Positions 39,880 through 47,622 of a stretch of DNA of 64,000 bases are shown piece after piece (within the stretch, counting starts at the first letter, position 1; each line of letters starts with the position of its first letter). The DNA is from JADGHX01 sp035760965 (GTDB lineage: Bacteria; Pseudomonadota; Gammaproteobacteria; Steroidobacterales; Steroidobacteraceae): positions 1-64,000 of the forward strand of contig DASTRY010000024.1 in the NCBI GenBank assembly GCA_035760965.1, written 5' to 3'. Position numbers and translations under genes: made by a program. Below the pieces are notes generated by a model. That model had not been told where the DNA came from. It saw nothing but the letters and a program-made list of their open reading frames with translations, and did not search any database.

Positions 39880-40603
39880 CGTTCCCCTTGCACTGACTCC
39901 GCTGGACCGAGGCAGGTAGGTGCGAAGCGCCTAGTTTTCAAGTGCCCGCGGAACCGTGCCGCGCCTCCGCAGATCGGAGGTCCGGGGCGCGCGGACGCCG
40001 TCCATGGCGAGTTCGCCGCGCCCGACGCTCCAGCCGACGCGCGCAAGCCGCACCGGTTGCGCGAGAAAGTGCGCGCAGGCGGCGCGCTTCGGTCAGGCGC
40101 GCGCCGTCAGGCCGCGTATCTGGAATCCCGCTCGCTGTCGGCGCGCCATAGCGCACGCGAGCCGCAGGCTCGCGCTGTCGTTCGCCGTGCACGGCCGCCG
40201 ACGCGCCGGATTCCCCGACCCATGCGCGGCGCGGTCGAGCTCCGCTGCCACACCTGAAGTCTTCTCGAACATTCCACGCATCTCGCGAACATCACCCCCA
40301 TGTGCGGGTTCACCGAGTGGTGCGCGCTCAGCCGATGCGAAAGGGCCTGAACGCCGGGTCATCGAATCGAAACCGGCGGATACCCCCGTTCGCGTTTCGG
40401 GTGTATGGCCGTACATACCCGTTCCGTGTCGCGGACGCCCGCGAGCGTCGCTCGCGCCGCTCGACCGGCGAGCTGCGGCCTGCATTCTGGACGCCCATCC
40501 TTACATTCTCCTGACGCGCTTCTTTCCTCCACCCTTCGAGCGGCCCGCGATGTAGGAGCGCCCGGCGCGGTTTCAAGGGCCGGATGGGCGGGCGCGCCAC
40601 CTC
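39880..40603. other. gene-poor GC-rich stretch
   Basis: More than 700 bases without a supported gene. All frames are Arg/Pro/Ala-rich artefacts of GC composition without domain or ribosome-site support. It holds two perfect hairpins (39964-39980, CCTCCG/CGGAGG; and 40157-40173, GCGAGCC/GGCTCGC). A decayed gene or a structured untranslated region cannot be excluded. Confidence 0.4.
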
Positions 40604-40631
40604 TTGAAATCTTCGCGGCCGTTTTTATATC
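40603..40631 (+). promoter_or_regulatory. promoter of the second hsp20 gene
   Basis: CTTGAAA (40603-40609) and TATATC (40626-40631), 16 bases apart, stand out in GC-rich DNA about 70 bp upstream of the Hsp20 start. CTTGAA is also the -35 element of heat-shock sigma-32; the -10 does not carry the full CCCCAT pattern, so either sigma is possible. Confidence 0.5.
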
Positions 40632-40702
40632 GCCGCACCGTGAGCGCGGCGCCGGCGGGCGCCGCAGATCGAAGGCAAAGCTCAAAGGAGGTGTTTCACG
40701 CA

Positions 40703-41173
40703 ATGAATGTGAGAAGCCTCGTACCGTGGGGCAGGAACCGCGATCTCGAAACGAGCCGCTTCGCGGAATCGACGAGCCCGTTCCTGGCGTTGCATCGGGA
40801 GATGAACCGCATGTTCGACGACTTCTTCCGCGACTTCGATCTCCCGGTCCGCAGCGCGGCATGGCCGCGAATCGAGCTCCGTGAGGCGGACGATCAGGTC
40901 GAGGTGATCGCGGAGCTACCGGGCCTCGAACAGCGGGACGTGGAGCTCACGCTGCAAGATGGCGTGCTCACGCTGAAGGGCCAGAAGAAGATCGAGAAGG
41001 ACGGCACCGTCTACAGCGAGCGCTGGGAAGGCGCGTTCGAGCGCGACATCGAAGTCGGCGAGGACGTCGATCCGGACAAGGTGAAGGCGTCCTTCAAGAA
41101 CGGCGTCCTGACGGTCCTGCTGCCGAAGAAGCCCGAAGCGCAGCGTCAGGTGAAGCGGATCTCGATTCATTGA
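40703..41173 (+). CDS. Hsp20/alpha-crystallin small heat-shock protein
   Basis: 156 residues from the ATG at 40703, preceded by AAAGGAGGTG. Class-A bacterial small heat-shock layout: N-terminal arm (FLALHREMNRMFDDFFRDF), alpha-crystallin domain (about 50-145: PRIELREADDQVEVIAELPGLEQRDVEL, GVLTLKGQKK, SFKNGVLTVLLPKK) and a short tail QRQVKRISIH with the I-x-I motif used for oligomer assembly. It is shorter and more typical than the Hsp20 at 8247. A CTTGAA promoter precedes it. Confidence 0.93.
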   Translation: MNVRSLVPWGRNRDLETSRFAESTSPFLALHREMNRMFDDFFRDFDLPVRSAAWPRIELREADDQVEVIAELPGLEQRDVELTLQDGVLTLKGQKKIEKDGTVYSERWEGAFERDIEVGEDVDPDKVKASFKNGVLTVLLPKKPEAQRQVKRISIH

Positions 41174-41265
41174 TCCGCTGTCGCCGGCAGCGCGTAGCCG
41201 ACGTCCGGAGCCGCCCGTACGCGGCTCCGGCCGGAGGTGATCGCGCCGGGCGCGAGGAGGTATGT

Positions 41266-41739
41266 ATGAAAGCTCGCAAAAGACAGACTTTACGAGGGGT
41301 GTGGCTGCTCGGTGCGCTCGCATTGCTTGCGGGCTGTTCCAGCATCCCACTCAAGGAGCGTGAACAGGCCGAACGCGCACGCGTCGAGGCGTACGCAGGC
41401 CAGCCCATCGATCACTTCACGTGGCTCGGGCGATACGACGGCTGGAAGCCGCTCGGTCCGCAGGAGGCGCTCGTCTGGACCACACCGAGCAGAGCGTATC
41501 TGATCAAAGTCCAGCAGCCGTGCGAGGACCTGCGCTTTGCGACGCATATCGGCCTCACGTCGACGCTGCACACCGTCTACTCGCGCGGCCTCGACTACGT
41601 GAAGGTTCGCGGTTGGCGCTGCCCGATCGAGGAAATTCGTCCGGTCGATTACGGCCGCCTGCAAGCGGATCTGCGGAAGGAGCGGCAGACGCGGCAGGCG
41701 CAGGCCGCGGCCACTGAAAACCGCGACGAGACGGGCTGA
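41266..41739 (+). CDS. DUF6491-family lipoprotein
   Basis: 157 residues from the ATG at 41266 with GAGGAGG upstream. Lipoprotein signal with lipid Cys at position 24 (LLAGC). The body has the DUF6491 features: HFTWLGRYDGWKPLGPQEALVWTTPSRAYLIKVQQPC and a second Cys in VRGWRCPIEEIRPVD, likely a disulfide. Function unknown; members are found in gamma- and alphaproteobacteria. It is followed 3 bases later by another exported protein, so the two are co-transcribed. Confidence 0.8.
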   Translation: MKARKRQTLRGVWLLGALALLAGCSSIPLKEREQAERARVEAYAGQPIDHFTWLGRYDGWKPLGPQEALVWTTPSRAYLIKVQQPCEDLRFATHIGLTSTLHTVYSRGLDYVKVRGWRCPIEEIRPVDYGRLQADLRKERQTRQAQAAATENRDETG

Positions 41740-41742
41740 CCG

Positions 41743-42183
41743 ATGGGCGCGCGACTTTCGAGCGCTCGTTCGCTCGCGTTGTTCACGCTGTTCGCCCTTT
41801 CACTCGCCGCGGTCCCTTCCTGCGCGACGTTGTCCTCCGGACCCGTCGTCGCCTTGCCGAACGGCTACTACCTGCGGCCCGATGCGCACCGGCGCACTGA
41901 GCTGGTCAAGCGCAACGGCCGCCGGATCGTTCCTGCGCCCATCGCGGCGTACGCAGTTTCACGCGATGTCGTGACGGGCGCGTTCGGCGAGGTGTCCGCC
42001 GAGGGGCATGCATACGTCAACGATCTTCCGTTCGAGGGCGGTCCCGACACGCGCTACTTCGTGCTCGACACCGCAACGGGCCGACTGGACGACAACCTCG
42101 ACGCGGCCGCATGGCGGCACCGACTCGACGAGCTCGGCGCGCCGGCGTCACTGAAAATCTATCCACCGCTGCCGTGGTCCTGA
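41743..42183 (+). CDS. exported protein or lipoprotein of unknown function
   Basis: 146 residues. Signal-like N-terminus (LALFTLFALSLAAVPSC) with a possible but poor lipobox (VPSC). After it, VALPNGYYLRPDAHRRTELVKRNGRRIVPAPIAAYAV and RYFVLDTATGRLDDNLD suggest a small beta-rich domain. No family recognised. Co-transcribed with the DUF6491 lipoprotein 3 bases upstream, so both probably act in the envelope. Confidence 0.6.
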   Translation: MGARLSSARSLALFTLFALSLAAVPSCATLSSGPVVALPNGYYLRPDAHRRTELVKRNGRRIVPAPIAAYAVSRDVVTGAFGEVSAEGHAYVNDLPFEGGPDTRYFVLDTATGRLDDNLDAAAWRHRLDELGAPASLKIYPPLPWS

Positions 42184-42270
42184 GGCCGTGCTCGTGATGC
42201 CGCTGCGCGCATACCGCTCGCAGACGGGCTGAATCGAGCGGATTCCGCCGGGACGCTCGTGTCATCGGGC

Positions 42271-42338
42271 GCACGGTGCCGTTCGGCGGACGATGCCGCT
42301 CGGCGCACGATGCCGCCCAGCGCCCGATGCCCCTCGGC
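42271..42338. repeat. degenerate 17-bp tandem repeat, four copies
   Basis: Four units of 16-18 bases built on G-C-A-C-GATGCC-GC-TCGGC run head to tail (42271-42288, 42289-42304, 42305-42321, 42322-42338). They end about 90 bases upstream of the pyridoxamine-oxidase-like gene. Could be a regulator array or slipped-strand repeat; no evidence for coding. Confidence 0.45.
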
Positions 42339-42425
42339 GCGCAAACTGCCGACTACGGCGTTCGCGGAACTCGCTGCCCCGGCCCGGCGTTGCATCCGTC
42401 CGTAGCACGCACGCTGGAGGCTTCC

Positions 42426-42920
42426 GTGGCACATTCCCCCGACGAGTTCGAGCAGAAACTCTGGAAGGCCCTGCGCTCCGACCGTACCGTGATGCTCGGT
42501 ATCAACGGCGTGGACGAGAGCCATACGCGGCCGATGACCGCGCTGTTCGAGCAAGAGCGCGGCCCCATCTGGTTCTTCACCTCGACGGACAACGCCATGG
42601 TTCAGGCGCTCGGCAGCAGCGAGGACGCGCGTGCCGTCGCCACCTTCGCCTCGAAGGGGCACGACCTGTTTGCGACGATTCACGGGCGGCTCTGCGTCGA
42701 CACCGATCGGGCAGTCGTCGATCGATTGTGGAACCGCTACGTCGCGGCCTGGTTCGAAGGCGGCAAGGAAGACCCCAAGATCGCGCTGCTGCGTCTCGAT
42801 CCCGACAACGCGGAAGTGTGGATCGACGCGTCGAGCCTGATCGCGGGCGTGAAGCTGCTGCTCGGTGTCGATCCCAAGCGCAGCTATCAGGACAAAGTGG
42901 CACACGTTCCGCTGCGCTGA
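42426..42920 (+). CDS. pyridoxamine-5'-phosphate-oxidase-like flavin protein (general stress protein 26 type)
   Basis: 164 residues from a GTG at 42426, supported by GGAGG five bases upstream. The split-barrel flavin fold is seen in TVMLGINGVDESHTRPMTALF, PIWFFTSTDNAMVQAL and ATFASKGHDLFATIHGRLCVDTDRAVVDRLWNRYVAAWFEGGKEDPKIALLRL. These proteins bind FMN or F420-like cofactors and are linked to general stress. It stands alone with a tandem repeat upstream. Confidence 0.85.
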   Translation: MAHSPDEFEQKLWKALRSDRTVMLGINGVDESHTRPMTALFEQERGPIWFFTSTDNAMVQALGSSEDARAVATFASKGHDLFATIHGRLCVDTDRAVVDRLWNRYVAAWFEGGKEDPKIALLRLDPDNAEVWIDASSLIAGVKLLLGVDPKRSYQDKVAHVPLR

Positions 42921-42996
42921 TCGGCCTCATCGCGTCACGACGCCCGGGCCACGAGGCGGGGGCGTCGTCGCCTATTGAAGCGCGGACGCCTGAACG

Positions 42997-44316
42997 TCAG
43001 CTCCGCGCGACCTCCGTTCGCAATGCGGCTGCGGCGCGCGCCGGTTGCCATCGCATCAAGATGAGCGCGCCGATGACGGATTGCACTCCGAGCACCGCGA
43101 GGCCGGGCCGGTAACTGCCCGTCGACTGGATGATCACACCCACCACGTAGGGTGCCGCGAACCCACTGAGGTTACCCAACGTGGTGACCAGCGCGATGCC
43201 CGCTGCCGCGCGCCCCTCTTCGAACGCTCCGCTGACGATCGAGAGGAACGGCCCTTTCAGCGCGTAGATACCCGCTCCGGCGACGCAGACCGCGAGGAAC
43301 TGCAGCACGCCCGAAGTCAGCACCGCACCCACCATCAGCGCAACCCCGGCCACGATTGCCGGCACGATGCTGTGCCACGCCCGCTCACGTCTCGCATCGG
43401 AGCGATGTCCCCAGTACACCATGGCGACGCACCCGAACACGAAAGGCACGGCCGAGAGCAACCCCGTACCGATTTGGGTAACGCCGAAGCTCTTCACGAC
43501 CTGCGGGAGCCACAGGCTCAGCCCATAACTGGGTACGGCCGTCAGGAAGAAGATCGCGGCGAGCGTGAGCACTCGCGAATCGACGAGCAGCCGCCACGTG
43601 AAACGATGCCGATGCGGCGGCACGTTCGCGGCCCCGCGCGCGAGCTCGGCGCGCAGCCATGTGCGCTCCGCTTCGCTCAACCAACGGGCTTTGTCCGGCT
43701 TGTCGGCGAGCGCCGCGAGCACCCAGCAACCGAGCATCACGGCGGGCAGCGCCTCCAGGATGAAAATCCACTGCCAGTTCTTGAGCCCGAGCATGCCATG
43801 AGTGGTGCTCATGATGAGACCGGAGATCGGCGAGCCGACCACGCTCGACAGCGGGATGCCGAGCGCAAACAGGCCGAGGTAGCGCGCGCGCAAGTGATGC
43901 GGGAGCCAGTACGTCAGATACAGGATGACGCCCGGAAAGAGCCCCGCTTCGGCGACGCCGAGCAGAAACCGCAGCGTGTAGAACGAGAGCGGCCCGCTCA
44001 CGAACGCCATGCCGCAGCCGAGCAGCCCCCACGTGATCATGATCCGCGCGAGCCAGCGGCGCGCGCCGAAGCGTTCGAGCGCGAGGTTGCTCGGCAGCTC
44101 GAAGAACGAATAGCCGAGGAACAGCAGCCCCGCGCCCCACCCATACTGCGCCGGCGTGAGGCCGAGATCCGCGTTCGCCGTGATCGCGGCGAAGCCGACG
44201 TTCACCCGATCAAGGTACGAGATAACGAACGCGAACAGCAGCGGCAGGACGCAGCGGTTGCGGATCTTGCGGAGCGCGGACCGCTGAACGTCCGCCGCGG
44301 CTTCAATGTGGTCCAT
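42997..44316 (-). CDS. MFS transporter of the anion:cation symporter (ACS) type
   Basis: 439 residues, about 12 membrane helices. VISYLDRVNVGFAAI in helix 1 and the loop FELPSNLALERFGARRWLARIMITWG are signatures of the ACS family (phthalate, tartrate, hexuronate and other organic-anion importers). It starts immediately after the HD gene stop (ATG at 44316, previous stop ending 44317), so it is the last gene of the long operon. It should import the organic acid produced by the upstream periplasmic steps; that is inference from operon position. Confidence 0.88.
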   Translation of the reverse strand: MDHIEAAADVQRSALRKIRNRCVLPLLFAFVISYLDRVNVGFAAITANADLGLTPAQYGWGAGLLFLGYSFFELPSNLALERFGARRWLARIMITWGLLGCGMAFVSGPLSFYTLRFLLGVAEAGLFPGVILYLTYWLPHHLRARYLGLFALGIPLSSVVGSPISGLIMSTTHGMLGLKNWQWIFILEALPAVMLGCWVLAALADKPDKARWLSEAERTWLRAELARGAANVPPHRHRFTWRLLVDSRVLTLAAIFFLTAVPSYGLSLWLPQVVKSFGVTQIGTGLLSAVPFVFGCVAMVYWGHRSDARRERAWHSIVPAIVAGVALMVGAVLTSGVLQFLAVCVAGAGIYALKGPFLSIVSGAFEEGRAAAGIALVTTLGNLSGFAAPYVVGVIIQSTGSYRPGLAVLGVQSVIGALILMRWQPARAAAALRTEVARS

Positions 44317-45129
44317 CTAGAGCGGGCTGTCGGGATTGGCCACCGAGCGCCACATGTGCGCAACGGGGCTGCCGTCGAACCCGAGACCCTCCTTCGGCTG
44401 CCTGAAGTGACGCCCGATCACATCGTGAAAGTCGTCGAGCGAGACCTTCACATTCGGATCGAATGCATAGAGGTCGTTCACCGTGACGAGCCGCGCGGCG
44501 CCATACCAGCGATGCTTGCGCACCCACTTGTATTCTTCCTGCTGATGCTCCGGCACGACGTAGTCGGACCCGAACATCGTTCGATAGAGCTCGGGGTATT
44601 CGTAGCCGGCTTCCTTGTCGGGGAAGAAGCGCAAGGTCGCATGGTGGCGAACCGCGAACGTGACTTTCTCGGACACGTAGGGCGCGAACAACTGCGCGCC
44701 CCAGAAGCCGTGCTCGGTGCGCATCAGGTTGAGCGAGAGATCGTGGATGAGGCAGGCGAGCACCATCTCTTCGTCCGCGTTCTTCGTGCGCGCGAGACGC
44801 GCGCTCTGCAGGCAGTGCTCCGAGGTGCCCTGAAAGCGCAGCCGGATGAAATCGACGAGCGTCGGATTCTTCGGCATCGGGGGCAGCGCCGCGACATTGC
44901 CCTGTTCTGCGGCAAAGAGCTTGCCCGCCCCGCGTCGATAGGTGCGCGTGGGAATCTGCGCTTCGAGCTCCGCCACGGTGGGCGGGCGCGATCCTCCGCC
45001 GCCCGAACCGTTGAGATTCGCCGTGAGGTAGCTTTCGAGCGCATCCGCTTTCGCCTCGGCGCTCAGCGTCGCAACCGCGGCAGAGCCGCCGAGGAAAGTG
45101 AAGAACGCTCTACGGTCGATGTTCAGCAT
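44317..45129 (-). CDS. Tat-exported HD-domain metal-dependent protein
   Basis: 270 residues. N-terminus MLNIDRRAFFTFLGGSAAVATLSAEAKA is a twin-arginine signal. The HD core is intact: His105 (TSEHCLQ), His129-Asp130 (CLIHDLS), His140 (RTEHGF) and the pair His162-His163 (VRHHATLRFF). The spacing is like MIOX/PhnZ-type HD oxygenases and phosphohydrolases that hold two metals. Export by Tat, already folded with metal, makes a periplasmic small-molecule enzyme more likely than a nucleotide hydrolase. It overlaps the MBL gene by 20 bases. Confidence 0.75.
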   Translation of the reverse strand: MLNIDRRAFFTFLGGSAAVATLSAEAKADALESYLTANLNGSGGGGSRPPTVAELEAQIPTRTYRRGAGKLFAAEQGNVAALPPMPKNPTLVDFIRLRFQGTSEHCLQSARLARTKNADEEMVLACLIHDLSLNLMRTEHGFWGAQLFAPYVSEKVTFAVRHHATLRFFPDKEAGYEYPELYRTMFGSDYVVPEHQQEEYKWVRKHRWYGAARLVTVNDLYAFDPNVKVSLDDFHDVIGRHFRQPKEGLGFDGSPVAHMWRSVANPDSPL

Positions 45130-46579
45130 GGGTCTCTCCCATTGGCAACTGGCCGGTTGCGAGACGCAGCTCGTCCATCCCCACGCGGCGGCCGTCGGCT
45201 GCGTAGTGGATCGAGATCAGGCGCTCGATGTCGAGCCCGAGCCGCTCGAGATTCCGGAGCAGCTGGACGTTGTACGGATTGATGGTGGCCGGCGGGGCGG
45301 TGCGCCGTTTCGCGGGTGGCGTGAACGCGTCCGCCTCGACGAGCACCTTCGATTCCGGCAAGTAGGCAGCGAGCATTCCGTCGACGTGATCCATGCCGTG
45401 CAGATGATATAGCCGGATCTCGCGACCGCCGCCTTTCAGCGAAAACTGTTCGTCTACCGGCAAGAGCTCGATCGGTCTTGGGGCACTCGACAGCGCGTCG
45501 GGTCGCAGGGTACGCGGACGATTCAGCGCATCCCGCAGGAAAGGCACGTTGCTGCGGTGAGTGACGATGGTCGCGCCCTCGGCCACGGCCGCGCGTAACC
45601 CCGCGGCATGATCGAAGTGTGCGTGCGTGTTCACGACGTAGCGAATCGGCTTGCCGGGAATCAAGCGGTGCGCTTCAGCGATGACTTCGGCCGCGCGCGC
45701 CTGATTCTGCGGGCACTCGATCAGCACGATGTACTCGCCGAGGTCCACCGCCAGCGCGGAATAGCGGCCCGGCATGACGAACGTCCCCTCGCCCAGCTGC
45801 TCCGCGGGCATCCGCGGTGGCGCCATCCAGTCCGCCAAAGGCGGCGTGCGGTCCTCGGCGACGACTACCGGCTCGCCGACGGTCGCGCGCGCGATGCGCA
45901 GATCGAGCACGGGATAGCCGCCGACCTTCTGCACGATCCGTGCGGGCACGCTGCGATCGCCTGCGGCCACGCGGCCGGTGAAGAGCGTCTCGACCGGTGC
46001 GTCTCCGAGAACATCGTCGGGCGTCTGCGAGCTGAGCTTCTTCAAGCGGCCGTCCGCGGTGAGCTCCGCCGTGATGGGTGCGCCCTCTTCCGGCGTGACG
46101 GTCAACGTGCAGCCGCTGCCGAGCGGTTTCGCAGATAACCGCGACGAGTGGCGTGCGGCATCGATGAAGCCCGCCGGCAAGAGCAGCGCCAGCTCGCGCC
46201 GCAATGCCTTGCCGTTCGGCGAGCCGGGCGCCACTGCGGAGACCGTCTCCGTGCGCTCGAACGGCTGACGCGCACCGCCGCGCGGCGGATGCAGCGCTTG
46301 GCTTCGCACCGTGACGAGCGACGACGCCGGCGCATCGAAGTCGATCGAGCGCTCGTAACGTTCCACGTTGAAGCGCGGCCACGGACCGCGTGGCCGCCAG
46401 CCCTGGCCGACCACGAAGTCCGAGCCCGATCCCGCAATCGTCAACGTATGTATCGGCCCGCCCTGCGCGCGTTCCGCCGCGGCGAGCACCGCGGCGGGTT
46501 CACAGCGCTCGGCAGCGCGCGCCGGGCTCAGCGCGGCCGCACCGAACAGAACGAGCAGAGCCGTGCAGCCCCTATTCAT
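45110..46579 (-). CDS. exported metallo-beta-lactamase-fold hydrolase
   Basis: 489 residues from the ATG at 46579. A signal peptide (MNRGCTALLVLFGAAALSPARA) precedes a ~250-residue N-terminal domain and the MBL-fold domain. The zinc motif THAHFDHAAG is present, with further ligands likely in VTHRSN, YHLHGMDHVDGM and a late ISIHYAADGRR. This looks like the SoxH/glyoxalase-II-like group of periplasmic hydrolases with an extra N-terminal domain. Its ATG overlaps the stop of a TonB-receptor remnant by one base, showing that the two once formed an operon pair. Confidence 0.8.
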   Translation of the reverse strand: MNRGCTALLVLFGAAALSPARAAERCEPAAVLAAAERAQGGPIHTLTIAGSGSDFVVGQGWRPRGPWPRFNVERYERSIDFDAPASSLVTVRSQALHPPRGGARQPFERTETVSAVAPGSPNGKALRRELALLLPAGFIDAARHSSRLSAKPLGSGCTLTVTPEEGAPITAELTADGRLKKLSSQTPDDVLGDAPVETLFTGRVAAGDRSVPARIVQKVGGYPVLDLRIARATVGEPVVVAEDRTPPLADWMAPPRMPAEQLGEGTFVMPGRYSALAVDLGEYIVLIECPQNQARAAEVIAEAHRLIPGKPIRYVVNTHAHFDHAAGLRAAVAEGATIVTHRSNVPFLRDALNRPRTLRPDALSSAPRPIELLPVDEQFSLKGGGREIRLYHLHGMDHVDGMLAAYLPESKVLVEADAFTPPAKRRTAPPATINPYNVQLLRNLERLGLDIERLISIHYAADGRRVGMDELRLATGQLPMGETHAEHRP

Positions 46580-46752
46580 CAGAAGCGCACCCGCACGCCG
46601 CCGATGTAGCAGCGACCCGTGCGATCGTAGAACGGCGAGGCGGCATAGATCGTTTGCGCGATGATGTTGGGTGTCGCCGGCGGCTCGACATCGAGAAGGT
46701 TGTTGATCTTGCCATACAAATCGATGTTGTCGGTGATCCAGTAGGTATTCAG
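46579..46752 (-). pseudogene. 3' stump of a TonB-dependent receptor
   Basis: The last 57 codons before the TGA at 46579-46581 read as the final beta-strands of a TonB-dependent receptor: YWITDNIDLYGKINNLLD, then PFYDRTGRCYIGGVRVRF, ending in Phe as BAM substrates do. The plug and the rest of the barrel are missing. The homology stops exactly where the upstream cytochrome gene ends (stop at 46749-46751), so a deletion or fusion joined the two here. The stump still overlaps the MBL start (TGATG). A loss of the outer-membrane uptake step is inferred. Confidence 0.7.
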
Positions 46753-47618
46753 GAGCCGAGGATCTGCGCGAGCTCGCTCGCGACGGCCTGCGGCGGATGC
46801 AACTCGCGAACGAGGCCTTGCGAGGGCGCTCCGATCGCAATCCACCAGCGCAGCACGTCGATCTCCGCGGCGCTCGGCGGATTCTTGTGATTCTTCGGCA
46901 TGTATTCCTGCGAGCTGCCCGGCAGCGTGATGCGTCGATACAGCTCGCTGCCTGCAGGATCGCCGGGCTTCACGATCTCGCCGGACTCGCCGCCCTTGCG
47001 CAGCGAGGCGTAGTCGGCGAGCGAAAGTCCGCCGCGCCGCTTGTCTTCGTTGTGGCACGCACCGCACTTGTTCGCGAGCAGCGGCGCGACGACATCGAGA
47101 TAGACGTCCGCGGCTTGCGGATCGGTGACTTTCGGGCGGCCCGCGGCGCTGCGTCCCGCATGCGAGGCACCCGGCGCAAATTCGGTGAGATAGTCGGGAC
47201 CGTGCGTGAGCACGCCGCCAAGATGGCCGGTCACGATGAGCAGCGCAACGATCACGACCAGCGCGAGCGGCCAGATCTTCGCGAACGTCTGTGGCGCGTC
47301 CGCTCGCCACGCCCAGATCAGCACCGCCGTGAAGGCGAGCGCCGTTCCGGCCCAGCGATGGTGATTCACGCCGGCGCCCGTGAATCCCGGTTCGCTCGCG
47401 TGCATGTAGCCGAGCGCCACCGTCGCGAGCGCCGCGACCGCGCCGGTTCCCCAGATGAGCGGCATCGCCGGCTCGAGCGGCGAGTGGCCCGCGACGAAGA
47501 AGCGCGGCGTGCGCGCGAGCGTTTCCATGCCGACCGCGAGCAGCAGCACGCCCACCGGCACGTGCAGCACCAGCACGTGAAAGCGGCCGAGAAAATAGAC
47601 GAGCTCGTGGAACGACAT
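46749..47618 (-). CDS. DUF2231 membrane protein fused to a cytochrome c domain
   Basis: 289 residues. Four membrane helices (about 8-32, 52-72, 88-105, 115-135) with His residues (FHVLVLHVPVG, HHRWAG, GHLGG) form a DUF2231-type unit that may bind heme b. A linker (150-165) leads to a planctomycete-type cytochrome c domain with CGACH at residues 185-189 (NKCGACHNEDKRRGGLSL). It probably takes electrons from periplasmic heme proteins into the membrane. It begins 4 bases after the ankyrin gene and ends at the TonB-receptor stump. Confidence 0.82.
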   Translation of the reverse strand: MSFHELVYFLGRFHVLVLHVPVGVLLLAVGMETLARTPRFFVAGHSPLEPAMPLIWGTGAVAALATVALGYMHASEPGFTGAGVNHHRWAGTALAFTAVLIWAWRADAPQTFAKIWPLALVVIVALLIVTGHLGGVLTHGPDYLTEFAPGASHAGRSAAGRPKVTDPQAADVYLDVVAPLLANKCGACHNEDKRRGGLSLADYASLRKGGESGEIVKPGDPAGSELYRRITLPGSSQEYMPKNHKNPPSAAEIDVLRWWIAIGAPSQGLVRELHPPQAVASELAQILGS

Positions 47619-47622
47619 GGGC

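Noticed and set aside
39956..40555. Possible Arg-rich genes in the gene-poor stretch
   Set aside because: Several overlapping frames on both strands are equally open, with no ribosome site or recognisable motif.
43045..45282. 745-codon open frame on the plus strand
   Set aside because: Antisense to the MFS and HD genes; composition is a high-GC shadow (Arg, Glu and His runs).
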